In this document: positions 34,874-43,659 of the stretch, piece by piece
Layout: each line of letters starts with the position of its first letter
Numbering within the stretch: position 1 is the stretch's first letter
From: Solirubrobacterales bacterium
GTDB lineage: Bacteria; Actinomycetota; Thermoleophilia; Solirubrobacterales; 70-9
DNA length: 64,000 nt
Reading direction: 5' to 3'
Assembly (NCBI GenBank): GCA_025936755.1
Contig: JAICSS010000007.1
Coordinates: 1-64,000, forward strand
The notes under the pieces: model-generated
Database searches by the model: none
Seen by the model: only the letters and a program-made list of their open reading frames with translations
Told to the model about the DNA's origin: nothing
Made by a program: the position numbers and the translations under genes

Positions 34874-36534
34874 CCGCCCGGCGCGCCACCGGGATCGTCC
34901 TAGGAGCGGCGATGGCCGTCTCGCTGGGCCTGATCGTCGCGGCGACGAACGGCCAGGGCTTCGCGATCGACGAACTGTATTACTACGCCCGGGTCGCGAT
35001 CAAAGACGGCGGCCTCTTCCACTACGACTCGCCGTTCAGCCCCGAGTACCTGCTCTCCCCGTTCAACGGCCACCTCGCGCTCGGCGGCCGCTTCGTCTAC
35101 GAGACGGTCTTCGCCACCGTCGGCGCCCACTACACCGTCTTCGTCGTCGTCGACGCACTCGGGATCTGCGCCAGCGCCGGCCTCCTCTTCGTCTTCGCGC
35201 GGCGGCGGCTCGGCGACGTCGCGGCGCTGGCGCCGGCGCTGCTGGTCCTCTTCTTCGGGATCGCCCGCGAGCAGTTCCTCTGGCCGCTCGACTTCAACAC
35301 CTCGGTGGCGCTGGCCACCGGTCTGGCGGCGATCCTCTGCCTCCAGCGCGAGAGCCGGCGCGGCGACCTCGCCGCCTGCCTGCTGCTGGCGGTCTCGGCG
35401 GCGATGATCGAGGTCGGCCTCGCCTTCATCGCCGGCGCCGCGCTGCTGATCGCCCTCGGCCCGGGCCGCTGGCGGCGGGCCTGGATCGTCGCCGCCCCGC
35501 TGGCCCTCTACGCGATCTGGTGGATCTGGTCGGCCAAGTTCGGCCAGGGCGAAACCGAGCTCTCGAACATCACCGCGGCGCCGAAGACCTTCTTCGAATC
35601 GATCGCCGTCTCCCTCGGCGCCCTGACCGGCACCAACCCCGTCCACGCCGACTCCTTCGGCACCGAAGCGACGACGCTGGGGCGGGTGCTGGCGGTCGTC
35701 GGCCTCGTCGCCCTAGCCGTGCGGATCGCCCTCCGCGACCTGCCGCGGACGATCTGGGTCTGGCTCCTCGTCGCCGCCACCTACTGGACCCTGCTGGCGA
35801 TCGCCGGGCGGCCGCCGCAGAGCACCCGCTACCTGCTGGTCAGCGCCGTCCTCGTCCTCCTGGTCGCCGCCGACTGCTTCCGCCGCCCGCTGCCGGCCCG
35901 GGCGGGGGCGGTCCTCGTGGTCCTGGCGCTGCTGCCGCTGCCGGCGAACGTCGGCGCCCTCTTCACCGGGAAGGACCAGAACGTGCTGCGCACCGACATC
36001 CCCAAGAGCCGCGCCGAGTTCGCGATGCTGGAGCTGGCGGGCGAACGCGTCGACCCCGGCTACGTCGTCTCCGCCGATCCCAGGGTCGCCGAACTCGGCG
36101 GCGGCCTCTACCTGGGGATTCCGGCCGGCGCCTACCTCGACGCCGCCAGGGAGAACGGCTCGATCGCCTACAGCCTCGACGAGCTGCGCGAACAGCCGGA
36201 GGAAATCCGCGAGATCGCCGACGCGGCGCTGGCCGGGGCGATTCCGATCGAACTCGAACCCGCGGACGCGCCCGGGCCGGCCGAGACCTGCCGCACGACC
36301 GAACCGGGCAATGGGCACGCCGCCGTGGTGGAGATGGCGGGCGGCTTCAACCACGTGCGGGCCGCCGGGCGGGGGGCGCCTTTGATCGGGCTGCGGCGCT
36401 TCGCAAGCTCCGGTCCCGGCGTCCCGATCGCGAAGCTGCAGGCGGGCGGCTGGGCCGTCCTGCGGCTCCCGCAGGACGGCGCGGGGCACTGGCAGCTGGT
36501 CACCCACGCCACCGTCACCACCTGCTCGATATAA
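34870..36534 (+). CDS. Multi-pass membrane protein, GT-C-like (family copy C)
   Basis: 554 residues, about eleven membrane segments and an external C-terminal domain. The first loop carries a DE version (FAIDELYYYARVAIKDGG) and NGHLALGGRFVYE instead of DDW and EH. Tail: GGLYLGIPAGAYLDAARENG and SIAYSLDELREQPEEIREIA, alignable by eye to the tails of copies A and B. It is most similar to copy D at 37918-39594. It ends the run of ATGA-coupled genes. Confidence 0.8.
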   Translation: MTARRATGIVLGAAMAVSLGLIVAATNGQGFAIDELYYYARVAIKDGGLFHYDSPFSPEYLLSPFNGHLALGGRFVYETVFATVGAHYTVFVVVDALGICASAGLLFVFARRRLGDVAALAPALLVLFFGIAREQFLWPLDFNTSVALATGLAAILCLQRESRRGDLAACLLLAVSAAMIEVGLAFIAGAALLIALGPGRWRRAWIVAAPLALYAIWWIWSAKFGQGETELSNITAAPKTFFESIAVSLGALTGTNPVHADSFGTEATTLGRVLAVVGLVALAVRIALRDLPRTIWVWLLVAATYWTLLAIAGRPPQSTRYLLVSAVLVLLVAADCFRRPLPARAGAVLVVLALLPLPANVGALFTGKDQNVLRTDIPKSRAEFAMLELAGERVDPGYVVSADPRVAELGGGLYLGIPAGAYLDAARENGSIAYSLDELREQPEEIREIADAALAGAIPIELEPADAPGPAETCRTTEPGNGHAAVVEMAGGFNHVRAAGRGAPLIGLRRFASSGPGVPIAKLQAGGWAVLRLPQDGAGHWQLVTHATVTTCSI

Positions 36535-36569
36535 GAGCGCTACCCGAGTCCACCGAGGAGAAGATCGAA

Positions 36570-37214
36570 CTGAACTACGAGCGCCTCTACGCATACCGGT
36601 TCCGCGACGTCGACCAGGGCGCCCGCACCGCCGTCTGGGAGGAGATCGCCCCACACGTTCACGGGCTGATGGGCTCGCCCGGCCGGGTGCTCGACCCCGC
36701 CGCCGGCCGCGGCGAGTTCATCGAGGCGATCCCGGCCCGGGAGCGGGTCGCGGTCGACGAGGTCGCCTACCCCGAGGCCGGCCACAGCTCCGGCGTGCGC
36801 CGGATCACCTCGAAGATCGAGGACGCGGAGCTGCCGGCCGAGCACTTCGACGGCATCTTCGTCTCCAACTTCCTCGAGCACCTGCCGAGCCAGGAGGCGA
36901 TCTCCCGGTTCCTGGAAAAGATGCACGGCGCGATGGCCCCCGGCGGCCGGATCGCGATCATGGGGCCCAACTACCGGTACGCCTCGAAGGAGTACTGGGA
37001 CATGGCCGACCACATCATCGCCCTCACCCACCTGGCGATCGAGGAGCACCTCTACACCGCCGGCTTCGAGCCCGAGCGCACGATCCCCCGCTACCTCCCC
37101 TACTCCTTTCGCGGCATCCTCCCCCCCTCGCGCAAGCTCACCGCCGCCTACCTCCGCGCCCCCCTCGCCTGGCGCCTGCTGGGCAAGCAGTTCCTGGTGA
37201 TCGGGCGAAAGTAG
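36570..37214 (+). CDS. SAM-dependent methyltransferase (class I), non-AUG start likely
   Basis: 214 residues from CTG 36570. SAM-binding GRVLDPAAGRGEFIEAIP, acidic VAVDEVAYPEAG, and FDGIFVSNFLEHLPSQEAI are normal for the fold. The N-terminal YERLYAYRFRDVDQGARTAVWEEI is part of the conserved family core, so the true start must be upstream of the first ATG (about 36668). No in-frame ATG, GTG or TTG is available there after the preceding stop. CTG 36570 has GAGGAG seven to eight bases upstream. It probably methylates a glycan. Confidence 0.8.
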   Translation: MNYERLYAYRFRDVDQGARTAVWEEIAPHVHGLMGSPGRVLDPAAGRGEFIEAIPARERVAVDEVAYPEAGHSSGVRRITSKIEDAELPAEHFDGIFVSNFLEHLPSQEAISRFLEKMHGAMAPGGRIAIMGPNYRYASKEYWDMADHIIALTHLAIEEHLYTAGFEPERTIPRYLPYSFRGILPPSRKLTAAYLRAPLAWRLLGKQFLVIGRK

Positions 37215-37225
37215 CGAGGCCAAGC

Positions 37226-37258
37226 AGGTGCAGCACCTTTAGGGGCGGGTGCTACACT
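37226..37258 (+). promoter_or_regulatory. Promoter and operator-like palindrome of the second toxin-antitoxin operon
   Basis: Palindrome AGGTGC-A-GCACCT (37226-37238) covers the expected -35. TGC-TACACT (37250-37258) is an extended -10 ending seven bases before the antitoxin ATG at 37266. The layout suggests antitoxin autorepression and a leaderless message. Confidence 0.5.
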
Positions 37259-37265
37259 CGCTTCC

Positions 37266-37520
37266 ATGCCGACTACCCGTCCCCGTTACACGCTCACCGA
37301 CACCGGCGCGCTGCGCGAGCAGTTGGACCAGGCACAGCGCCGTTGGCCGCGCGTTCGAGACCGCAAAGAGCTGCTGCTCAAGCTCGCCGCTGCCGGACAG
37401 AGGGCGATAGAGCGCGAAGCGGAAGAGCGCAGGAGGACGATCGCGGAGACCGCTGGAGCGTTTACCGGCGTCTACCCGCCCGACGCGCTCGCGCGGCTGC
37501 GCGAAGACTGGCCGGAGTGA
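37266..37520 (+). CDS. Putative antitoxin of a PIN-toxin pair
   Basis: 84 residues, basic and helical: LREQLDQAQRRWPRVRDRKE followed by LLLKLAAAGQRAIEREAEER, a Thr/Ala stretch and DALARLREDWPE. I see no AbrB or ribbon-helix-helix pattern beyond doubt. Assignment rests on size, position and the GTGA overlap with the PIN gene. The end of the protein probably wraps into the toxin. Confidence 0.7.
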   Translation: MPTTRPRYTLTDTGALREQLDQAQRRWPRVRDRKELLLKLAAAGQRAIEREAEERRRTIAETAGAFTGVYPPDALARLREDWPE

Positions 37521-37912
37521 TCGTCTTCGACGCCAGCGTCCTGATCGCCTACCTCAACGGGTCCGATCCGCACCACGCCAGAGCTCGAAGCCTGCTGGAA
37601 GCCCATAGCGGCGAGCCGTGGGGAGCCGGCTCGATAACCCTCGCCGAGACGCTGGTCTACCCCGCGCGCGCAGGGCGCCTCGAGGAGGCGGAAGCGGCTC
37701 TCCTCGGGCTTGACCTTCAGGTGCTTCCGATGGGGACAGGCGCGCCTGGCCGCCTGGCCGAGATGCGCGCCGACCTGGGGCTGAACATGCCGGACTGCTG
37801 CGTGCTTCTGACGGTGCAGAACAACGAAGCCATCGTGGCGACCTTCGACGCCGGCATGCGCGCCGCGGCCGGGAAGCTGGGGGTCGACCTCGCCCCCGAC
37901 GCTCCCGGGTAG
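37517..37912 (+). CDS. vapC: PIN-domain ribonuclease toxin, VapC family (second)
   Basis: 131 residues from GTG 37517. The four acidic PIN positions are Asp5 (IVFDASVLI), Glu44 (TLAETLV), Asp93 (NMPDCCVLL) and Asp111 (ATFDAGM). It is only distantly similar to the first PIN toxin, so the two pairs are independent acquisitions. It ends five bases from the convergent membrane-protein gene. Confidence 0.9.
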   Translation: MIVFDASVLIAYLNGSDPHHARARSLLEAHSGEPWGAGSITLAETLVYPARAGRLEEAEAALLGLDLQVLPMGTGAPGRLAEMRADLGLNMPDCCVLLTVQNNEAIVATFDAGMRAAAGKLGVDLAPDAPG

Positions 37913-37917
37913 AAGTC

Positions 37918-39594
37918 TCAGGGCAGCGGGCAGACGTAGACGGGGCCCCGCACCACTGCCAGCCAGGGGTCGGGGGCGGAGTCGCGGGGGATGCGCACAG
38001 CCGCCCAGCCACGGGCCGGGAGGTTGCCGACGGGGACGCCGTAGGCGCCCTTGGAGAAACGGCTGAGGCCCACCTCGACCGCGGCGCCGCGGGAGCCGAG
38101 GAGGGCGCCGCCCGGAGGCAGCTCGAAGTAGGCGGCGTCCTTCGCGGTGGCGTCGGTGACGCTCGGGCAGGAGGAAGGATCGGCGGGGGCCGGCGATCGC
38201 CGCAGCTCGAGGCCGAGGGCGGCGACCAGAGCGGCGTCGGCGATGTCGCGGACGCCCGGGCCCTCGCCGCGCAGGCGCTCCAGGGAGAAGCCGAGGGGCC
38301 CGTAGCGGTCCTCGCCCTCGAAGTAGTCGCCGGCGGCCATCGGGACGAAGACCGCTCCACCCGCTTTCTGCACCCGCGGGTCGCCGGCGGCGACGAAGTC
38401 CGGCGAGACGCGCGCGCGGGCCAGGTCGAGCATCGCGTACTCGGCCCGGTTGGCGTTGGCTTCCGGCAGCATCGCCGCCCGGCCGTCTTCGAGCTTCGCC
38501 AGGTTCCCCGGCAGCGCCAGGGCGACGACCAGGAAGACCGCGGCGATCGCCAGCGCCGGCAGGCGCCGGCCCCGCAAGGCGTCGGCGGCGACCAGCAGCG
38601 CCATCGTCGCGGCGACGAAGAGGTAGCGGGCGGTGTCGGCCTCGCGCCCGCCCATCGCGATCTGCACCCAGTAGGCGAGGAGGACCGACAGCGAGACCCA
38701 GAGCGTCGGCGGCACGCCGCGGCGGCGGATCCGCAGGGTCAGGGCCAGGGCCCCCAGGGCGGCGAGGACGACGCCGCCCGTCGTCACCGTCGTCTGCCCG
38801 GCCGGGACGTCGCCGCCGGTCGGGTTGAGCCCGGTCAGGGAGCCGGCGACCGCCGCCGCCCCGTCGAGGATCGCGCCCGGGATCAGCCGGACGTTGGCCA
38901 GCTCGGTCTCCGACTGCCCGAACTTCCGCGCCCAAAGCCACCAGACCCCGTAGAGGGCGACGGGAACGAGGAAGATCCAGAGGCGGCGGGCCCGATCCTC
39001 GCGCAGGAGGACCGAGACCGCGGCGCCGACCGCGAAGGCGAGGCCGACCTCGAGGGTGGCGACGGAGAGGACGAGCAGCAGGCAGGCGGCGACGTCGCCG
39101 CTCCTGTCTTCCCGTTCCAGTGCCAGCAGGGCCCCGAGGCCGAGACCGAGCGAGTAGACCGTGTGCAGGTTGAAGGGCCAGAGAAAGGTCTCGTTGGCGT
39201 AGCCGAGGAAGAGCAGCGAGAGGCTGAAGGCGAGGGCGATCAGGGGGTCGGTCCGCCGCCGCACGAGGACGAAGAAGACGCCGACGCAGACGAGGATCCC
39301 GGCGATCTCGGCGAGGCGGAAGACGACGTAGTCGGTTCCCGCAATCGCAAACAGCGCTTCGAAGACGACCCGCCCGCCGAGAACGAGGTGGCCGTTGTGG
39401 GGGGCGAAGAGGTATTCGACGCCGTGCAGCGGCGCGACAACGCCGTCGCGGATGACGAAGTGGGCGAAGTAGAAGACTTCGTCGCCGTTGAGAGCCAGGT
39501 CGCGGCCGACGTGGAGGGTCCAGGCCGCCGCGGCCGCCATCGCCACGAGCAGGAGCGCGGGAGCCACGACCGGCTTGCGCAGCAGCTCGCGCAC
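37918..39594 (-). CDS. Multi-pass membrane protein, GT-C-like (family copy D)
   Basis: 558 residues, about eleven membrane segments with an external C-terminal domain. First loop LALNGDEVFYFAHFVIRDGV and HNGHLVLGGRVVFE match copy C (DE and NGH). Tail: GGAVFVPMAAGDYFEGEDRYG and LGFSLERLRGEGPGVRDIA. GTG 39594 lies ten bases after the stop of the polyprenol-phosphate-mannose synthase gene, in the same direction, which supports use of that donor. Confidence 0.8.
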   Translation of the reverse strand: MRELLRKPVVAPALLLVAMAAAAAWTLHVGRDLALNGDEVFYFAHFVIRDGVVAPLHGVEYLFAPHNGHLVLGGRVVFEALFAIAGTDYVVFRLAEIAGILVCVGVFFVLVRRRTDPLIALAFSLSLLFLGYANETFLWPFNLHTVYSLGLGLGALLALEREDRSGDVAACLLLVLSVATLEVGLAFAVGAAVSVLLREDRARRLWIFLVPVALYGVWWLWARKFGQSETELANVRLIPGAILDGAAAVAGSLTGLNPTGGDVPAGQTTVTTGGVVLAALGALALTLRIRRRGVPPTLWVSLSVLLAYWVQIAMGGREADTARYLFVAATMALLVAADALRGRRLPALAIAAVFLVVALALPGNLAKLEDGRAAMLPEANANRAEYAMLDLARARVSPDFVAAGDPRVQKAGGAVFVPMAAGDYFEGEDRYGPLGFSLERLRGEGPGVRDIADAALVAALGLELRRSPAPADPSSCPSVTDATAKDAAYFELPPGGALLGSRGAAVEVGLSRFSKGAYGVPVGNLPARGWAAVRIPRDSAPDPWLAVVRGPVYVCPLP

Positions 39595-39604
39595 CGCGGC
39601 TCCG

Positions 39605-40339
39605 CTACTTCTTGCGCCGGTCGTTGAACCGCATCCGCGGCACCCGCCACATCGCCTCGCCGACGATCGAGCTGTCCATCTTCGACTTGCCGACCTCGCG
39701 GTCGCGGAAGACGATCGGCACCTCGGCGACCTCGAACCCGGCCTCCAGGGCGCGGTAGGTCATCTCGATCTGGAAGGCGTAGCCGCGGGCGTCGACGGCG
39801 TCGAGGTCGATCGCCTCCAGCACCTCGCGGCGGAAGCACTTGAAGCCGCCGGTCAGGTCCTTGACCTCGACCCCGAGGATGAAGCGCGCGTAGGCGCTGC
39901 CGCCGCGGCTGATCGCCCGCCGCAGCGGGCCCCAGTTGCGGACGCCGCCGCCCTCGACGTAGCGGGAGCCGATCACCAGGTCGGCCCGCTTCGCCGCCTC
40001 CAGCAGGCGCGGCAGGTAGGCCGGGTCGTGGGAGAAGTCGGCGTCCATCTCGAGCACCAGCCCCGCGCCTTCGGCCAGCGCCCTGCGGAAGCCGGCGATG
40101 TAGGCGGGGCCGAGCCCTTCCTTCCGCTCGCGATGGAGGACCCGCACCCGCTCGTCCTCCTTCTCCAGGCGTTCGGCGATCTCGCCGGTCCCGTCGGGCG
40201 AGTTGTCGTCGACGATCAGGACCCGCGCCCCGGCCGGCAGCTTGGGCAGGACGGCGGCGACGAAGGGCTCGAGGTTCTCGGCCTCTTCGTAGGTGGGCAG
40301 GACGACCCAGGCGGGCCCCCGCGGTTCGGTCGCGGTCAC
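39605..40339 (-). CDS. Polyprenol-phosphate mannose synthase-like GT2 enzyme
   Basis: 244 residues, DPM1 family without membrane domain: VVLPTYEEAENLEPF, IVDDNSPDGTGEIA, EMDADFSHDPAYLP (catalytic DxD region), GSRYVEGGGVRNWG, LTGGFKCFRREVLE and RDREVGKSKM. It transfers mannose, or a similar sugar, from its nucleotide to polyprenyl phosphate at the inner face. GTG 40339 is five bases from the upstream glycoside hydrolase stop. Confidence 0.92.
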   Translation of the reverse strand: MTATEPRGPAWVVLPTYEEAENLEPFVAAVLPKLPAGARVLIVDDNSPDGTGEIAERLEKEDERVRVLHRERKEGLGPAYIAGFRRALAEGAGLVLEMDADFSHDPAYLPRLLEAAKRADLVIGSRYVEGGGVRNWGPLRRAISRGGSAYARFILGVEVKDLTGGFKCFRREVLEAIDLDAVDARGYAFQIEMTYRALEAGFEVAEVPIVFRDREVGKSKMDSSIVGEAMWRVPRMRFNDRRKK

Positions 40340-40344
40340 GGCGC

Positions 40345-41460
40345 CTAGGGCCGGGCCCGTCCGCCGGTCATCTTCACGAACGCGTGCCAGGAGGGCTTCG
40401 CCTTGAAGCGGGGCCCTGCGCGGAAGAGGCCGACCGAGTCGCAGAAGTCGCAGAGCAGGGGCGTGTCCTTCCAGGAGAACCAGACCACCTGCTTCAGGTT
40501 CAGCCGCCGCTGGTTGGCGATCAGGTAGCCGTAGGCGCTCTTCAGCTGGCGGACCTGGCCGCGCACCCCCTGCTCGAAGGCGTCGTGCTGGAAGTCGTTC
40601 TGTGAGCCCCATCCCATCTCGGTCACGTAGAAGCCCGGGCGGTCGTGGTTCTCCTTGCTGACTTCGTGGAATTCCTCGACCATGTCTTCGAGTTCGCCGG
40701 TGTCGATCGCGTAGGGGTGGAGGGCGACGCCGTCGAACTTGCTCTTGATCCCGGGCCGGCGGTAGAGCTGTTCGAGGAAGGCGGCCGCCGGCATCCCCCT
40801 CTTGCCGCGCGCGTTGGGCCGCGCGAAGAGGCCGCTGAGAAGGATCCTGGCGCCGGGCTGGACCGACTTGATCGCCCGCTGGCTGATCGTCAGCAGCTTC
40901 GCGTAGTCGCCGACGGAGACCGGGAAGGCGAAGTAGAAGAAGTTGGCCTCGTTCCAGATCTGCCAGGTCCGCACCGGCTTCGCCGCCGTGATCGCCGGTT
41001 CGTAGTCGACCCCTTCGGTTTCGTGTTCGCGCCAGAACTGGCCGCCGGGCCCGTAGCGTTCGACCGCAGCCTTGACGAAGGCGGTCCAGGCGGCGCGCTG
41101 GCGGGCGTTGTGGACCGGCAGCTTGGTCAGCCTGCCGAGCCAGGGCGGGGTGCCGGCGAGGAAGGGGAGGATTTCGAGCCCGCCGCGGGCGGCGACTTCG
41201 ACCGTGGGGTCGATCGAGGACCAGTCGTAGCCGCCCCTGCGGGTCGGCTGCACGGCCGACCAGGCGATCGGCATCCGCAGCGTTTCGATCCCACCCGCCC
41301 GCATGTAGCGGATGTCTTCGTCGGTCAGCGGCGTCTGCGGTGCGACGCCGAAGAAGCCGCGCGGCAGCTGCGGCTGCGGCTTGGCGCTGCCGCCGGCGGT
41401 GAAGACGAGCAGCGCGAGGACGCCGGCCAGCGCGAAGGCGGCGAGGATCCGCAGCTTCAC
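40345..41460 (-). CDS. Secreted clan GH-A glycoside hydrolase-like protein (copy 2)
   Basis: 371 residues with signal peptide ([24 protein letters not shown]). Proposed acid/base Glu171 in WQIWNEANF and nucleophile Glu281 in [17 protein letters not shown] between. C-terminal [14 protein letters not shown] and [13 protein letters not shown]. It is closer to copy 3 than to copy 1 ([18 protein letters not shown]). GTG 41460 overlaps the epimerase stop by GTGA, tying it to nucleotide-sugar and mannose-donor genes in one operon. Substrate unknown. Confidence 0.85.
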   Translation of the reverse strand: MKLRILAAFALAGVLALLVFTAGGSAKPQPQLPRGFFGVAPQTPLTDEDIRYMRAGGIETLRMPIAWSAVQPTRRGGYDWSSIDPTVEVAARGGLEILPFLAGTPPWLGRLTKLPVHNARQRAAWTAFVKAAVERYGPGGQFWREHETEGVDYEPAITAAKPVRTWQIWNEANFFYFAFPVSVGDYAKLLTISQRAIKSVQPGARILLSGLFARPNARGKRGMPAAAFLEQLYRRPGIKSKFDGVALHPYAIDTGELEDMVEEFHEVSKENHDRPGFYVTEMGWGSQNDFQHDAFEQGVRGQVRQLKSAYGYLIANQRRLNLKQVVWFSWKDTPLLCDFCDSVGLFRAGPRFKAKPSWHAFVKMTGGRARP

Positions 41461-42530
41461 GCCCTGACCGTCCAGCGCTCGAGGTTCTGCTCGTACATCT
41501 CCTGGAGGATCTCCTCGATCCCGTAGCGCAGCTTCCACTCGGGGTAGTCGGCCTGGAAGGGGGCGAGGTCGGAGATCCACCAGCGGTGGTCGCCGATCCG
41601 CGGCTCCTCCCCCATCTCCCACTGCAGCTCGCGCCCGGCGATCCGCTCGCAGACCTCGATCGCCTCCAGCATCGAGCAGTTGCTGGAGCGGCCGCCGCCG
41701 ATGTTGTAGACGGCGGCGGGGCGCGGCGCCTTGCGGAAGGCGTCGAAGGCGGCGATCAGGTCGGCGCTGTGGATGTTGTCGCGGACCTGCTTGCCCTCGT
41801 AGCCGAAGACGGTGTAGGGCGTGCCGGTGGCGACGCACTTCATCAGGTAGGCGAGGAAGCCGTGCAGCTTGGCGCCGGCGTGCTGGGGGCCGGTCAGGCA
41901 GCCGCCGCGGAAGGCGACGGTCGGCATCCCGAAATAGCGCCCGTACTCCTGCACCAGGAGGTCGGCCGCGGCCTTGGAGACCCCGAACAGCGAGTGGGTC
42001 GAGTGGTCGATCGACATGCTCGTGTCGATCCCCTTGAAGTAGGGGTGGTCCTCCGGCAGCTCCAGCCGCTTCTCCAGGCTCTGCAGCGGCAACCGGTTCG
42101 GCGTGTCGCCGTAGACCTTGTTGGTCGAGCAGTGGACGAAGGGGGCGTCGGGGCAGTGGGCGCGCGCCGCCTCCAGCAGGTTGAGGGTGCCGTTGGCGTT
42201 GACGCCGAAGTCGGTCTGGGGCTCGCTCGCGGCCCAGTCGTGCGAGGGCTGGGCGGCGGTGTGGACGACCAGCTCGATCCGGCCGGCGCGCTCGCGGAAG
42301 ATCCGGTCGACCGCCTCGGCGTCGCGGATGTCGGCGTTCTCCCAGCGGAACTCGGCGGGGTGGGCCTCGATCAGCCGCCGGGTGACGTGCGAGGTCGAGG
42401 ATTCGGGGCCGAAGAAGCGGGCCCGCATGTCGTTCTCGATCCCGACCACGTCGAAGCCCTCGCGGACGAAGTGCTCGACCGCCTCGGACCCGATCAGGCC
42501 ACCTGCACCCGTGATGATCGCCACCGGCAT
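41457..42530 (-). CDS. NAD-dependent epimerase, CDP-paratose 2-epimerase-like
   Basis: 357 residues, extended SDR fold. NAD-binding [12 protein letters not shown] (6-17), [25 protein letters not shown] and [11 protein letters not shown] resemble CDP-paratose/tyvelose 2-epimerase relatives. The usual catalytic YxxxK is here FGVSK (in [14 protein letters not shown]), so Tyr is Phe. ATG 42530 is preferred to 42539 because AAAGGG is better spaced. It probably makes an unusual nucleotide sugar for the locus; substrate inferred only by family. Confidence 0.85.
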   Translation of the reverse strand: MPVAIITGAGGLIGSEAVEHFVREGFDVVGIENDMRARFFGPESSTSHVTRRLIEAHPAEFRWENADIRDAEAVDRIFRERAGRIELVVHTAAQPSHDWAASEPQTDFGVNANGTLNLLEAARAHCPDAPFVHCSTNKVYGDTPNRLPLQSLEKRLELPEDHPYFKGIDTSMSIDHSTHSLFGVSKAAADLLVQEYGRYFGMPTVAFRGGCLTGPQHAGAKLHGFLAYLMKCVATGTPYTVFGYEGKQVRDNIHSADLIAAFDAFRKAPRPAAVYNIGGGRSSNCSMLEAIEVCERIAGRELQWEMGEEPRIGDHRWWISDLAPFQADYPEWKLRYGIEEILQEMYEQNLERWTVRA

Positions 42531-42549
42531 ACGCGTCATTCCCTTTCGT

Positions 42550-43626
42550 TCACTGGGGTTCGATTTGGAGGGCGTCGGCGATCCGCGCCTCGTCGGCGGC
42601 GATCCACTGGTGGATGTCCGCCAGCACCTGCTCGGCGCTGCGCCGGGGTCGCCATGCGTCGAGACCGAAGAGCCTCGCGCAATCGGAAAGGTACACGGGC
42701 ACGTCCCCGGAACGGGTCTCCGGCACGGCTGCAATCGGCACTTCGTTGCCGGTCAGCCGCCGGCAGATCGCCGTCGTCTCCAGCAGCGAGAGGCTGCGCT
42801 CGCGGCCGCCGCCGACGTTCACCGTGCGCCCGTCCCAGGCCGCCTGGTCCATCAGCTGCAGCTCGACCAGGTCGACCAGGTCCTCGACGTGGAGGAGATC
42901 CCGCACCTGCTTGCCATGCCCCCCGAACCCGATGTAGCCGAGGGGGTTGCGGAAGTGGTGGGCGAGCATCCAGTGGGTGAAGACCCCCTGGTCGACCTTG
43001 CCCATCTGCCAGGGGCCGGCGATCACCCCGCAGCGGTCGATCGCCGCGGGGAGGCCGAAGGCCGCCCGGTACTCCTCGATCAGCAGCTCGGCCGCGAGCT
43101 TCGTCGTCCCGTAGAGGGTGCGGGCGCCCGCCAGCGGGAACTCCTCCGAGATCCCGGCCGGGGAGACGCCGGGCACCTCCTGCTCGGCGGCGATCTCGAA
43201 CCGGGTCTCCCCCTCCTCCAGGTTCAGGCCCACCTGCGGCGCCACCGGGTAGACCCGGCTGGTCGAGAGGAAGAGGAAGAAGGCGCCGTCGCGGCGGGCC
43301 AGCTCGAGGCAGTTGTAGGCGCCGGTGAGGTTGGTGTGGAGGAGGTAGGAGGTGTCGCCGTCGACGCCGCTCATCGCCGAGGGCTCGGCCGAGCACTCGG
43401 CCAGCGCCGTGATCGGCGGCAGCGCCGCCAGGTCCCCGGGCTCGCGGACGTCGCCGCGGCGGAACTCGACCCCCGCCTGCTCCAGCCGCGGCAGGTTCAG
43501 CTCCGAGCCCTTGCGGTAGAGGTTGTCGAGCGCGATCACCTCCCAGTCCGGGTGCCGGGAGGCGAGGGAGACCGCGAGGTTGGAGCCGACGAAGCCGGCG
43601 CCGCCGGTGATCAGCAGCCGCTGCAA
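42550..43626 (-). CDS. NAD-dependent epimerase/dehydratase, second CDP-paratose 2-epimerase-like protein
   Basis: 358 residues from TTG 43626: [19 protein letters not shown] at the N-terminus, STSRVYP, intact [11 protein letters not shown] (Tyr and Lys of YxxxK), [19 protein letters not shown] and [14 protein letters not shown]. It differs clearly from the downstream epimerase, so the pair may act in sequence or as a heteromer. TTG 43626 is favoured by TAGCTT eight bases before it; a GTG at 43644 would add six residues. It is divergent from the phosphopantetheinyl transferase gene. Confidence 0.85.
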   Translation of the reverse strand: MQRLLITGGAGFVGSNLAVSLASRHPDWEVIALDNLYRKGSELNLPRLEQAGVEFRRGDVREPGDLAALPPITALAECSAEPSAMSGVDGDTSYLLHTNLTGAYNCLELARRDGAFFLFLSTSRVYPVAPQVGLNLEEGETRFEIAAEQEVPGVSPAGISEEFPLAGARTLYGTTKLAAELLIEEYRAAFGLPAAIDRCGVIAGPWQMGKVDQGVFTHWMLAHHFRNPLGYIGFGGHGKQVRDLLHVEDLVDLVELQLMDQAAWDGRTVNVGGGRERSLSLLETTAICRRLTGNEVPIAAVPETRSGDVPVYLSDCARLFGLDAWRPRRSAEQVLADIHQWIAADEARIADALQIEPQ

Positions 43627-43634
43627 GGCTGGCG

Positions 43635-43651
43635 AAGCTATCACCTAGGAT
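43635..43651. promoter_or_regulatory. Divergent promoters between epimerase and phosphopantetheinyl transferase
   Basis: Minus strand TAGCTT (43635-43640) is eight bases before TTG 43626. Plus strand TAGGAT (43646-43651) is eight bases before TTG 43660. The two start codons are only 33 bases apart, leaving no room for ordinary leaders. CACCTAGGAT also occurs before the gene at 22264. Confidence 0.5.
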
Positions 43652-43659
43652 CGGCCCAC

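Noticed and set aside
37356-37367. Third copy of the CGAGACCGCAAA repeat
   Set aside because: Only 12 bases match the 16-base core and there is no inverted arm; likely chance within the antitoxin gene.
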